A stretch of 64,000 nt of DNA from Oscillospiraceae bacterium (GTDB lineage Bacteria > Bacillota > Clostridia > Oscillospirales > Ruminococcaceae): assembly GCA_024684395.1 (NCBI GenBank), contig JAIKWY010000044.1, positions 1 through 64,000 of the forward strand, written 5' to 3'. Below, in pieces: positions 24,872 through 33,602 of the stretch. The translations under genes and the position numbers were made by a program. Under the pieces are notes generated by a model that was given only the letters and a program-made list of their open reading frames with translations, made no database searches and had not been told where the DNA came from. The number at the start of each line of letters is the position of its first letter. Within the stretch, counting starts at the first letter, position 1.

Positions 24872-24891
24872 TACAAAGAGGAGGATCCTGT

Positions 24892-25641
24892 ATGGAAGGA
24901 AATCGCAACGCACCTGCTGAACTGGAACGGGCAATCACCGCAGACCGCAAGATTTCGTTGGTACTGCATCTATGCACGCTGCTCATCGCATCAGCCACGC
25001 TCTTTGCAACTGTTGCTTTTGCACCGACTTCCGTAGGACAGCTCCTGTTTGCTCTATTTCTGTTCATTCTGTCATTGTCAAGTTTCATCCTTCTGCTGAT
25101 CAGTATAGGCAGACTATCAGCGTGGCTGCTGGTAGGCCGCCAAAAGCTGCGAGAGAACGGTACGACCCGCATCCCCTATCCGGATCCCGCACAGCGTCGT
25201 TACCAGATCCTCAGAACTGCGCTTTTTATGTTAGGCTTTCAGGCAGGACTGAACGGTCTGACCGCACTGGTGATCAGAGAGCGGGAAACCATCATTGCGG
25301 AGCTGCTGTATCTCATACTGATCGTGCCGTTTGCGATCCTGTACCGGCGCAGCAAGAAACAAATCGTATTTCTCAATACGTCAGTTGCCTCAGAACCCGC
25401 TCCGCCACCCACGAAGAAAGATCTCAGCAAGGGCAAGCATTTTTTCATTGGTTTTCTGATTGCGTTTATTCTGAGCACCGTTGCCCTGATCGTGTGCATC
25501 TGCCTGAACAGGATGGACAATATCGTTCCTTTGATAGAGTTCGTACCAATCACCGGCTTCATGACATTCTTTCCATTGTTCCGCCGCCGGATCACCAATG
25601 CAGACTATGGCAAATTATTTGAAGCCATGAGCGATGATTAA
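24892..25641 (+). CDS. Hypothetical membrane protein, 249 aa
   Basis: Hydrophobic segments lie near residues 22-45, 48-75, 105-125, 130-148, 178-202 and 205-230, with a Pro-rich cytoplasmic-looking loop (PAPPPTKKD) before the fifth. No domain was recognised. The ribosome site is AGAGGAGG. It starts 20 bp after the radical SAM gene and is probably cotranscribed with it, ending at the terminator at 25693. Confidence 0.75.
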   Translation: MEGNRNAPAELERAITADRKISLVLHLCTLLIASATLFATVAFAPTSVGQLLFALFLFILSLSSFILLLISIGRLSAWLLVGRQKLRENGTTRIPYPDPAQRRYQILRTALFMLGFQAGLNGLTALVIRERETIIAELLYLILIVPFAILYRRSKKQIVFLNTSVASEPAPPPTKKDLSKGKHFFIGFLIAFILSTVALIVCICLNRMDNIVPLIEFVPITGFMTFFPLFRRRITNADYGKLFEAMSDD

Positions 25642-25692
25642 CAGGCAACTCCGCTTTTCGTAAAATCCGGTTTTCTCTTTGTCTATCTTTGC

Positions 25693-25727
25693 GGCTGCCC
25701 CTCTCACAAAAGAGGGGCAGCCTTTTT
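25693..25727 (+). terminator. Terminator before the GntR/ABC operon
   Basis: A 12-bp perfect stem GGCTGCCCCTCT / AGAGGGGCAGCC followed by TTTTT. Confidence 0.92.
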
Positions 25728-25752
25728 GTGCAAATTTACCACAGAAAAGGGC

Positions 25753-25781
25753 TTGACAAAATCTGTGCTGTGTGCTATACT
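25753..25781 (+). promoter_or_regulatory. Promoter of the GntR/ABC operon
   Basis: TTGACA (25753-25758), a 17-bp spacer and TATACT (25776-25781). Confidence 0.9.
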
Positions 25782-25787
25782 GTAACT

Positions 25788-25806
25788 GTACTAAGACGGG
25801 TAATAC
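25788..25806. promoter_or_regulatory. Candidate autoregulatory operator of the GntR repressor
   Basis: GTACTA-N7-TAATAC at the likely start site, almost identical to the palindrome at 17852-17870. YtrA-type GntR regulators commonly repress their own ABC operon from such a site. Confidence 0.65.
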
Positions 25807-25882
25807 ACATAGAACACCTATGACACGCCGTCTTGTGACAGAAGAAGATGAAAAAGCAAACAGGACAGGAAGGAGGTCTCGT

Positions 25883-26269
25883 ATGTTTGACATTGATCTC
25901 ATGAGCCGGACACCGATCTACGAGCAGCTTTACCGCAGGGTGACGCAGCTCATCCTCAAAGGCGTCCTCAAGGAGCAGGATAAGCTCCCCTCCGTGCGCA
26001 GCCTTGCCGGGGATCTGGGCGTGAACCCGAACACCGTGGCAAAGGCATATGCACTGCTCGAGCGGGACGGCATCATCTATTCCCTCGCAGGGCGTGGCAG
26101 CTTCGTGGCAAAGCCCGATGCGCTCATGGCACAGGAGCTGATCCTCGGGGACTTTGACAACGCCGTCAGACACGCACTCGATACCGGCATCACAGAGGAG
26201 ACACTGTGCGACCGGGTACATGAAATCTCAACAGATATACAACAGAAAAAGGGGGAGGAAACCACATGA
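25883..26269 (+). CDS. GntR-family transcriptional regulator, YtrA type
   Basis: The 128-aa protein has an N-terminal winged helix (PIYEQLYRRVTQLILKGVL, LPSVRSLAGDLGVNPNTVAKAYALLERDG) and only a short C-terminal helical tail. This is the YtrA subfamily layout, whose members regulate adjacent ABC exporters. AAGGAGG lies before the chosen ATG. It overlaps the ATPase gene by four bases (ATGA). Confidence 0.93.
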   Translation: MFDIDLMSRTPIYEQLYRRVTQLILKGVLKEQDKLPSVRSLAGDLGVNPNTVAKAYALLERDGIIYSLAGRGSFVAKPDALMAQELILGDFDNAVRHALDTGITEETLCDRVHEISTDIQQKKGEETT

Positions 26270-27174
26270 TGACACTACAATCGACTGTCAAGCGCTTCGG
26301 GGATTTTACAGCGCTTGACGGTGTCGAGCTGGAGATCCCCAAGGGCACTGCCTTTGGTCTGCTCGGCTCGAACGGTGCAGGCAAATCCACCATCCTGCGC
26401 CTGTTCAGCGGCATCTATTCGCCGGAGGGCGGACGGGTGCTCATCGACGGCGAGGATGTCTATGACAATGTCGCTGCCAAGCAGAAGGTCTTCTTCGTCA
26501 ACGATGAGACCGTGCAGTTCCAGTCGTTCACACTCATCCAGCTCAAAGACTTTTACAAGCAGTTCTATCCGAACTTCTCCGAGGAGATCTTCGAGAAGTT
26601 AGAGGGCATCATCAACCTGCCCCGGGATAAGAAACTCTCCACCTTTTCCAAGGGCATGAAGCGGCAGGCGATCGTCATCATCGGCATCTCCTGCTGCACG
26701 CCCTACCTCCTGCTCGATGAAGCATTCGACGGTCTCGACCCGACCATGCGTATCATCGTCAAGCGGATGCTGGCGGATGCCATGTGCGAGCGTGAGCTGA
26801 CCGTTGTCATCTCTTCCCATAACTTAAAGGAGATCAACGAGATGTGCGACACCGCTGCCCTCCTCCACCAGGGGAAGATCATCTTCAACCGGCAGCTCGA
26901 TTCCCTCAAAGGCACTGTCCACAAGATCCAGCTCGCCTTTGCAGATCGGGAGCGTGAGTATACCAAGGAGGATTTCAGCGCCATCCCCGAGATCCTGCAT
27001 TTCGACAGGAACCAGAGCATTTATCACATCATTGCCAAGGGCGAGGAGGAGGATCTCCGTGCTGCCCTCGAACCGCTCCACCCCGTGGTCGCCGATATGA
27101 TCCCGCTGACTCTCGAGGAGATCTTTATTTACGAATTGGAGGTGCTTGGATATGACAGCCAGGTCTTTGCCTAA
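26266..27174 (+). CDS. ABC transporter ATP-binding protein
   Basis: The 302-aa single nucleotide-binding domain has Walker A GSNGAGKST (near residue 37), the signature-like LSTFSKGMKRQ, Walker B YLLLDEAFDGLD and the switch region VVISSHNLKEI. The C-terminal 80 residues form the extension seen in YtrB/EcsA-like exporter ATPases. It is cotranscribed with the GntR gene and overlaps the membrane partner's start by 23 bp. The substrate is unknown. Confidence 0.92.
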   Translation: MMTLQSTVKRFGDFTALDGVELEIPKGTAFGLLGSNGAGKSTILRLFSGIYSPEGGRVLIDGEDVYDNVAAKQKVFFVNDETVQFQSFTLIQLKDFYKQFYPNFSEEIFEKLEGIINLPRDKKLSTFSKGMKRQAIVIIGISCCTPYLLLDEAFDGLDPTMRIIVKRMLADAMCERELTVVISSHNLKEINEMCDTAALLHQGKIIFNRQLDSLKGTVHKIQLAFADREREYTKEDFSAIPEILHFDRNQSIYHIIAKGEEEDLRAALEPLHPVVADMIPLTLEEIFIYELEVLGYDSQVFA

Positions 27175-29830
27175 TCTGCCGCTGCGCAATATGCTGCGCG
27201 TTCTCCGGCAGAACCGGAAAATGGCGATCGTGACGAGCATTCTGATGGTCATCAGCGGCCCGCTCATCGTGACGCCTCTCATCGTGGAGGTCATCCGTGA
27301 TTCCGCCGCCTCCGAAGCCCGCCGCTATCTCCCGAGCCTTGAAATGTACGCCGGGATCGGCGCCTTCTGTCTCGCTGTGGCAGTCTTCATGGGCATGTTC
27401 TGCGCCATCTGTTCCTTTACCGAGACACATAAGAAATCACAGGTCGATATGCTCTATGCCCTGCCGCTGACAGGCAACCAGCGCTTCTTCACCGACTTTC
27501 TCGGCGGCGCCTGCATGTATATCCTGCCGTACATCATCACCGTGATCCTCGGCTGGATCATCATTGCCATCGGCTCGCCGTTTGTCACACCTGATCCAAG
27601 CGAGACGTTCTTTGAGAGCGACCTCGGTGTGCTGATCCGCTACTATGCGCTCGGCACAGCCGGTCTGTTCGTCCTGATGCTGCTGTATTATTCGCTCAGC
27701 ACACTCATCACGGTATGCTGCGGTACGCTGTTCGAGTGCATCTACACCAACATCCTGCTCAACGGTCTGATCCCCGGCACGATCGCTGCCATCCTCGGCT
27801 TGATCTCCTCGCATGTGGATCTGAGCTTTGAGTATCTCTGGCACATCATCGGCTTCATGTCACCTGTCGGCGGTCTGTGCTATCTCATCTACCTCATGGA
27901 CGGCGACTTCGGGTTCAATGATTACTGCTCCTGGACATACCTCCGCGGCGCCGAGACCCACAACCATGACATGCTGCCCAACTATTTCCGCTGGATCTTC
28001 GTCATTCTGCTGCTGGCAGCGATCTGCCTCATTGCAGCATGGCAGCTCTACAAGCGCCGCAAGGCGGAGCATGTCGGCAAGCCCTTTGTCTACATCGCCG
28101 CTTACTATGTGATGCTCACCCTTCTGACGGTGCTCATCCTCTGCCTGCTCGACTTCAACGTCGTAGGTCCGGTACTGCTGTTTGCAGCCATCGTCTACTT
28201 TGTCTGCGAAGTCATCCGGAAGCGTGGCTTCAAGCGTTTCTGGCTCTCCATCCTCACCTTTATCGGAACCGTCGTTGTGACAGTCGGCGTCTTCTTCCTG
28301 GTCATCAAGACCGACTGCTTCGGCAGAGAGAAATTCGTCCCCGCTGCTGCGACCATCACTTCCGTTGAGGTGAGCTATAGCGCCTCCTGCTCCGAGGACT
28401 TTGAGTTCACCGACCGTGAGGTCATCGCAAAGATCACCGACTTCCACAAGTCCATCGTCGAGCGCAAGAAGACCTCGCCCTCTCCCGCAACTGCCATCAA
28501 CAAGGAGCTCTCCAAGAAGTTCCTGTATCAGGTAGACTACACCGGCTATGAATATGCCGAGGATACCTACGAGCTCGATCCCATCTCCACCGGCGGCTAC
28601 TATGACGACTATGACAACTTCACGCTGTTCGGTGAGAAGGAGGATCAGGAGGATCCGAGCGATTACGGCAGATATGCCGAGACCTTCTCCTGCGACCTGA
28701 CCTACTACACCCTCGCAGGCACCGTCATCCACCGTGACATGTACCTCAACGCCGATGAGCTTGCAGAGCTGCGTTCGATCCTGCATGACAGCGACCTGTA
28801 CGCTTCCACCTGCGCATCCGCACTGAACACGCTCATCACCCAGGATGTCGGCATCAACGACACGAACGGCTACAGAGTCCCCGATGTCTTCCGCATCACC
28901 ATCCACAAGTCCCTCGGCAAGCAGACCCGTGCCGTCAGCGGCGGCAGCGCATCCATCGCGCAGCTTGCTGCTGCGTATGAGCGTGACATCCGGAGCATGA
29001 CCTCCGAGCAGCGCCGCACCGCACCGATCTACTGCACCTTCGGTGAGGAATATGACAACTCCTCCGCCTTCAAGGTCTATGAGGGCTACAACGAGACCAT
29101 CGCTCTGCTCGAAGTCTGGGGCTTCACGAAGCTCACCGTTCCGGAGCGCTATGACTTCCTCGACAAGGACAATCCCACCAGCGCCCAGGCGACCAACCAG
29201 AGCGTGCTGAGCATCCGGATCTATGCGCCGGATCAGTGGTCCACCGATTCCCTGAAATACCCGAACTCTTCCGTATCCTATTCGAGAAACACCTTCGTCA
29301 ATGCCGATATCGACGGCAAGAACCCGGCTTACAAGGATCACCTGATGCTGTTCGACGGTCTGAGAACGGAGGACTACTATCCGGAGATCATCGCACTGCT
29401 TGACGTGGCACAGGAGGAGTACATCTCCGAGGAGCCGTGCTACTGCATCATCGTCAACGGCGAGCGCTACATCATCCCGCCGAAGCACAACGATCTGGTG
29501 AAGGCAGTCATCGAGAAGGGCGACCTCTACGGCAGCCAGGCAGTCGAGACCTATATCAACGAGCACGCTGCCGAGATCTGGCCGCAGTACTACACCACCG
29601 ATGACCAGTACACCGATGACCAGTACACCGACGAATACAACGAAGAAACCAACGAAGAAGAGACCGACATGAATGCCAATGTCTCCGCCGGCGATGCCGG
29701 GGAGACCCCCGCTGAGACCGTCTCCGGTGCAGTTGAGCCCGAGACCGCAGCGGATGGTGAAATGCCGGACACCACCGCAGGTGATGTGACGATCAACTCC
29801 TCCGGAGCCATTGCCGCACCTGCTGCATGA
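27152..29830 (+). CDS. Large ABC-2-type membrane protein, 892 aa
   Basis: The N-terminal ~330 residues carry about eight membrane segments (for example MAIVTSILMVISGPLIVTPL), with the phrase KSQVDMLYALPLTGNQRFFTDFLGG typical of ABC-2 permeases. Two or three more follow to about residue 390. The remaining ~500 residues are soluble, acidic and Tyr-rich, probably outside, ending with a DDQYTDDQYTDEY repeat and an Ala/Thr/Glu/Pro-rich tail. The ATG at 27152 follows GGAGG. The long outer domain is unusual for this family and unrecognised. Confidence 0.85.
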   Translation: MTARSLPNLPLRNMLRVLRQNRKMAIVTSILMVISGPLIVTPLIVEVIRDSAASEARRYLPSLEMYAGIGAFCLAVAVFMGMFCAICSFTETHKKSQVDMLYALPLTGNQRFFTDFLGGACMYILPYIITVILGWIIIAIGSPFVTPDPSETFFESDLGVLIRYYALGTAGLFVLMLLYYSLSTLITVCCGTLFECIYTNILLNGLIPGTIAAILGLISSHVDLSFEYLWHIIGFMSPVGGLCYLIYLMDGDFGFNDYCSWTYLRGAETHNHDMLPNYFRWIFVILLLAAICLIAAWQLYKRRKAEHVGKPFVYIAAYYVMLTLLTVLILCLLDFNVVGPVLLFAAIVYFVCEVIRKRGFKRFWLSILTFIGTVVVTVGVFFLVIKTDCFGREKFVPAAATITSVEVSYSASCSEDFEFTDREVIAKITDFHKSIVERKKTSPSPATAINKELSKKFLYQVDYTGYEYAEDTYELDPISTGGYYDDYDNFTLFGEKEDQEDPSDYGRYAETFSCDLTYYTLAGTVIHRDMYLNADELAELRSILHDSDLYASTCASALNTLITQDVGINDTNGYRVPDVFRITIHKSLGKQTRAVSGGSASIAQLAAAYERDIRSMTSEQRRTAPIYCTFGEEYDNSSAFKVYEGYNETIALLEVWGFTKLTVPERYDFLDKDNPTSAQATNQSVLSIRIYAPDQWSTDSLKYPNSSVSYSRNTFVNADIDGKNPAYKDHLMLFDGLRTEDYYPEIIALLDVAQEEYISEEPCYCIIVNGERYIIPPKHNDLVKAVIEKGDLYGSQAVETYINEHAAEIWPQYYTTDDQYTDDQYTDEYNEETNEEETDMNANVSAGDAGETPAETVSGAVEPETAADGEMPDTTAGDVTINSSGAIAAPAA

Positions 29831-29837
29831 CCAACAC

Positions 29838-29866
29838 TGCCCCTTCCTGCATCGCAGGGAGGGGCA
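29838..29866 (+). terminator. Terminator of the GntR/ABC operon
   Basis: A stem TGCCCCTTCCTGC / GCAGGGAGGGGCA (one G-T pair) with an ATC loop, followed by TGTTTCTG. The T tract is weak but the stem is strong. Confidence 0.7.
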
Positions 29867-30004
29867 TGTTTCTGCCCGTTTGGCTATCAAGCTGCACAAA
29901 AATGCGCCATGCGATTTGTGCAGCTCTACAAAATACGATTTCCCGTGTCAAAAAGCGGCATCCTGTTTTGTTTGATGGATAGAAACGCAGAAAGGAGCAT
30001 CCCT

Positions 30005-31513
30005 ATGAAAAAAACAGCACTTTTCGCCGCCGTTTTGCTGCTGTGCAGCCTTGTGGGGTGCAGCACACAGAGAGACAGCTTCGCACAGGAGGAGACCTCC
30101 GCTGTGCAGGAACTCTCCGAAACTGCCACGGAACCGGCGGCGCCCATCACCCTCACCAATCATATGTCCGAGAAGGAACGCAGCAGCGTGGATGTCCATG
30201 CCCTGACGCTTCTGGAAGACCCGGCGGACGAGGCGCACACGGTCGAAGCCGAGATCTGGACATCCGCCGATTACATTGCCGACCTCGAGCGGGATCACGA
30301 CTACCTCACCGAGGAGGAATATGCAGGGACTATCGAATGGTACAAAGCACACGCAGACGAGCAGTTTATCCGCAATATCCTCGTGGACGGCTATATCTAC
30401 TGCGATTACATCCCCGAGATCGGCTATGACGGCGGTGCCATAGATATGGCGTACACCGAGGGCGAGGACGATGAGGTCACCTCCATGCATTTCGACACGA
30501 TGGAGGAGTATTTCGCATGGCGGAAGATCCAGCTGCAACAGGAAGCCTGTGAGATGCAGATGGGCTCTTCCTATGCCGAGGACGGCATCCGGGAGACCAG
30601 GTATGTCTTTGATGCGATCATCAACGGCAATTACGAGGTGCTGCCCCCCGGTACCGTCAATACGGATGACCCCGACAGAATCCGCTGGGGCAACCCGTTT
30701 GAGGATCACCGGAAGGAATGGGAATACCAGCAGGACGAGGTGGAAGCCATCCGGGATTCCGTGCAGGAGATCAGCATCTATGACGAGGAATCGGACACGG
30801 ACTTCTTAGCGCATGTGATCCTGCCGCCCGGTTACGACCCGGAACAGACGTATCCGGTGTATTTCCTGACGGATGCGGTGTGGCGCTTCGGGACATGTCC
30901 TTCACTCTGGCAATGCATGAAGAATGGCGAGGCTGCGCCGGTCATCTTAGTGACGCTCGGCTTTGACTACCATACCGACGGCGCCGCCGACTGGGTGCGG
31001 ATGCTGTATCTGGTGGATGAAAAGGACAAGACGGTGGATTTCATCACAGATGATCTCATGCCGTATTTAGGGGAGCTGTACCATATTGATTATGCCAATT
31101 CCACGCTGTATGGGCATTCGGACGGCGGCGTGCTGACGCATTATGCGGCATTCACCTCCGACCTGCACGAGAACCAGCCGTTCGGGCGCTACATCATCGG
31201 CAGCCCGGCGCTCTGGGCGCTCTATCTCTGGCAGGCACCCGACCCGGATGCGGCACTGACGGACTACGGCTATTTCGACCGGAACGAGACCTTCGACAAG
31301 GAGATCTTCGTCACCGGCGGTTCGCAGGAGGATCCGGACTATGCAAGCTATTATGATACCCATGACTCGACCCTCGAAGGCATCGAGCATCTGAAGGAGC
31401 GCATGGAAGCCCACAACGTGACAACGGCGGAATTCCGCATGTACGACTCCCATCACTACCAGTACATCCCGGATATGCTGGCGGAGTATCTGAAAGAGAA
31501 GTATCCGGTGTGA
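30005..31513 (+). CDS. Esterase-like lipoprotein (alpha/beta hydrolase, esterase D type), 502 aa
   Basis: A signal peptide with lipobox LVGC is followed by about 230 residues of unrecognised acidic sequence. The C-terminal half then resembles esterase D/enterochelin esterase hydrolases: VILPPGYDPEQTYPVYFLTD, the nucleophile elbow YGHSDGG (GxSxG) and a late YDSHHYQYI that may supply the catalytic His. Such enzymes remove acyl or feruloyl esters from polysaccharides or siderophores; the substrate here is unknown. The ATG at 30005 follows GAAAGGAG; earlier in-frame codons lack a ribosome site. Confidence 0.85.
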   Translation: MKKTALFAAVLLLCSLVGCSTQRDSFAQEETSAVQELSETATEPAAPITLTNHMSEKERSSVDVHALTLLEDPADEAHTVEAEIWTSADYIADLERDHDYLTEEEYAGTIEWYKAHADEQFIRNILVDGYIYCDYIPEIGYDGGAIDMAYTEGEDDEVTSMHFDTMEEYFAWRKIQLQQEACEMQMGSSYAEDGIRETRYVFDAIINGNYEVLPPGTVNTDDPDRIRWGNPFEDHRKEWEYQQDEVEAIRDSVQEISIYDEESDTDFLAHVILPPGYDPEQTYPVYFLTDAVWRFGTCPSLWQCMKNGEAAPVILVTLGFDYHTDGAADWVRMLYLVDEKDKTVDFITDDLMPYLGELYHIDYANSTLYGHSDGGVLTHYAAFTSDLHENQPFGRYIIGSPALWALYLWQAPDPDAALTDYGYFDRNETFDKEIFVTGGSQEDPDYASYYDTHDSTLEGIEHLKERMEAHNVTTAEFRMYDSHHYQYIPDMLAEYLKEKYPV

Positions 31514-31515
31514 TT

Positions 31516-31600
31516 TGTCGGCTATCGCCGACTCAGGGAGGGCTGGTCGCCCTCCCTGAACCCTCCCCGGCAGGGCGGTGACCGCCCTGCACCCGCATCA
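31516..31600 (+). repeat. Palindromic intergenic repeat, family P, copy 3
   Basis: Three hairpins: GGCTATCGCC; AGGGAGGGCT...CGCCCTCCCT; and GCAGGGCGGT/ACCGCCCTGC. The third stem differs from the other copies on both arms while staying fully paired. It begins 3 nt past the esterase stop. Confidence 0.85.
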
Positions 31601-31618
31601 TTTTCGTTTTTTGGCATG

Positions 31619-31647
31619 GATGCACCTCAAAGGGGCATCTTTTTTTC
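31619..31647 (+). terminator. Terminator downstream of the esterase gene
   Basis: A stem GATGCACC / GGGGCATC around TCAAA, followed by seven T residues. Confidence 0.8.
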
Positions 31648-31656
31648 GTGAAATGG

Positions 31657-31685
31657 TTGATTTTATCCGATGAATCTGCTATAAT
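31657..31685 (+). promoter_or_regulatory. Promoter of the small membrane protein-proS operon
   Basis: TTGATT (31657-31662), a 17-bp spacer ending AATCTGC and TATAAT (31680-31685). The same -35, spacer end and -10 occur before murD at 41524. Confidence 0.85.
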
Positions 31686-31719
31686 AGTAAACAGATGCTT
31701 TGAAAAGGGGGAAAACGCT

Positions 31720-31986
31720 TTGGAAGCTACCGTGGATATCAGTACCGTGCTGCGCTACGGGCTCATCACGCTCGGGCTGTTCGCATTGATCTATGCCATT
31801 GCCGTGCTCACGCCGTGGATGGCAAAGCATGTGGATGCGTGGATCGCCAAGTACCGTGAGAACCACAACCCGAAACGTGACCGCTCCTACGGCGTGCGCT
31901 CGATCTATGAGCTGCCGCCCGAAAAGGAAGAGCCGGAAGCCCCCGTGGAAGAGCAACAGGATCATCAGGAAGAAAGGAACCAATAA
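31720..31986 (+). CDS. Small single-pass membrane protein, 88 aa
   Basis: The TTG start at 31720 has AAAGGGGG upstream. One hydrophobic segment ([18 protein letters not shown], near residues 12-30) is followed by a basic stretch ([12 protein letters not shown]) and an acidic tail rich in Glu and Gln. No domain was recognised. It ends 2 bp before proS and shares its transcript, but a link to tRNA charging is only positional. Confidence 0.7.
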   Translation: MEATVDISTVLRYGLITLGLFALIYAIAVLTPWMAKHVDAWIAKYRENHNPKRDRSYGVRSIYELPPEKEEPEAPVEEQQDHQEERNQ

Positions 31987-31988
31987 CT

Positions 31989-33434
31989 ATGGCTAAGAAT
32001 GACAAGAAGCTGGTCAGCGAGATCACGGCAATGGACGAGGATTTCGCACAGTGGTACACCGACATCGTGAAGAAGGCGGAGCTGATCTCCTACACCTCCG
32101 TCAAGGGCTGCATGGTCATCCGTCCCTACGGCTATGCGATCTGGGAGAACATCCAGCGCATCCTCGACGGCATGTTCAAGGCGACCGGACATGAGAACGT
32201 GAACATGCCCATGTTCATCCCGGAGTCCCTTCTCGAAAAGGAGAAGGACCATGTCGAGGGCTTTGCGCCCGAGGTGGCATGGGTGACGATGGGCGGCAAT
32301 GCGAAGCTCGAAGAGCGTCTCTGCGTGCGTCCGACCTCCGAGACACTGTTCTGCGACCATTACAAGGACATCATCCACAGCTACCGTGACCTGCCGAAGC
32401 TGTACAACCAGTGGGTAAGCGTCGTGCGCTGGGAAAAGACCACCCGTCCGTTCCTGCGCTCCCGTGAGTTCCTCTGGCAGGAGGGTCACACCATCCATGC
32501 AACGGCGGAGGAGGCGATCGCCGAGACCGAGCAGATGCTGAACGTCTACACGAAGTTCTGCGAGGATGCACTCGCCATGCCTGTGGTACAGGGCAAGAAG
32601 ACCGAGAGCGACAAGTTCGCCGGTGCCGTCTCCACCTATGCCATCGAGGCGCTGATGCATGACGGCAAGGCGCTCCAGGCTGGTACGTCCCACTACTTCG
32701 GCGACGGCTTTGCACATGCCTTCGACATCCAGTTTGCCGACAAGGACAACACCCTGAAATACCCGCACCAGACGAGCTGGGGCGTGACGACCCGTCTGAT
32801 CGGTGCGATCATCATGACGCACGGCGATGACAACGGTCTGGTACTGCCGCCGGCTGTGGCGCCGATCCAGGTGGTCATCGTACCGGCTGCGATGCACAAG
32901 GAGGGCGTCCTCGAAAAGGCGAACGAGCTCTATGAGCAGCTCAAGGCTGCGGGCATCCGTGTGAAGCTCGACGATACCGAGAACTCCCCCGGCTGGAAGT
33001 TTGCCGAGTATGAGATGAAGGGCGTTCCGGTACGTGTCGAGATCGGTCCCCGTGACATTGCGGCAGATCAGTGCATGATCGCACTGCGTACCGGCGGCGA
33101 GAAGGTCGCCTGCCCGCTCGGTTCTCTGGTCGAGACCGTACAGGCAAAGCTCCAGGAGGTACATGATGTGATGTATGCGGCAGCACTTGCCAACCGTGAG
33201 AAGCGCACCTACCAGTGCCAGAGCATCGACGAGATCAACAAGGCTCTGACCGAGAACGGTGACGGCTTCATCGAGGCAATGTGGTGCGGCGAAGAGGCCT
33301 GCGAGGATGAGGTCAAGGCACAGACCGGTGCCGGCTCCCGCTGCATCCCGCTGGCACAGAAGCAGCTTTCGGACAAGTGTGTCTGCTGCGGCAAGCCTGC
33401 CAAGTGCATGGTGCTCTGGGGCAAGGCATATTAA
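31989..33434 (+). CDS. proS: Prolyl-tRNA synthetase (short, archaeal/eukaryotic-like type)
   Basis: This class II synthetase (481 aa) lacks the editing insertion of the long bacterial form and has the C-terminal zinc-like segment [18 protein letters not shown], ending in the conserved Tyr. Class II motifs include [30 protein letters not shown] and [14 protein letters not shown]. Misacylation with Ala or Cys would need separate editing. It is preceded by a small membrane protein gene with a 2-bp gap. Confidence 0.96.
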   Translation: MAKNDKKLVSEITAMDEDFAQWYTDIVKKAELISYTSVKGCMVIRPYGYAIWENIQRILDGMFKATGHENVNMPMFIPESLLEKEKDHVEGFAPEVAWVTMGGNAKLEERLCVRPTSETLFCDHYKDIIHSYRDLPKLYNQWVSVVRWEKTTRPFLRSREFLWQEGHTIHATAEEAIAETEQMLNVYTKFCEDALAMPVVQGKKTESDKFAGAVSTYAIEALMHDGKALQAGTSHYFGDGFAHAFDIQFADKDNTLKYPHQTSWGVTTRLIGAIIMTHGDDNGLVLPPAVAPIQVVIVPAAMHKEGVLEKANELYEQLKAAGIRVKLDDTENSPGWKFAEYEMKGVPVRVEIGPRDIAADQCMIALRTGGEKVACPLGSLVETVQAKLQEVHDVMYAAALANREKRTYQCQSIDEINKALTENGDGFIEAMWCGEEACEDEVKAQTGAGSRCIPLAQKQLSDKCVCCGKPAKCMVLWGKAY

Positions 33435-33442
33435 GGTGATCT

Positions 33443-33470
33443 CCCCCTTCTCCCGCTGCGGAGAAGGGGG
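33443..33470 (+). terminator. Hairpin after proS
   Basis: An 11-bp stem CCCCCTTCTCC / GGAGAAGGGGG with a CGCTGC loop; no T tract follows, so termination is likely but not certain. Confidence 0.55.
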
Positions 33471-33500
33471 CACATCTGCATCACCCTATAGGCGCTCTCT

Positions 33501-33562
33501 GAAAACATTGTTTTTAGAGTCGGGGTGCGGGGCGAATCCCCGCAGATAAGCTGTTTTTAGAG
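33501..33562 (+). repeat. Intergenic repeat family S, copy 1
   Basis: GAAAACATTGTTTTTAGAG is followed by a GCGGGG-CGAAT-CCCCGC hairpin and then GTTTTTAGAGGTG. A second copy lies at 47869-47917 with TGGGGCGAAGCCCCA as its hairpin. Confidence 0.65.
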
Positions 33563-33602
33563 GTGTCCTATCAATAATGATCCGGGAGGTACCAGAATTA
33601 GA

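Noticed and set aside
27860-29899. 679-codon minus-strand frame opposite the ABC membrane protein
   Set aside because: Val/Gly/Asp-rich antisense translation with no ribosome site; the plus-strand gene has an operon context, ribosome site and membrane pattern.
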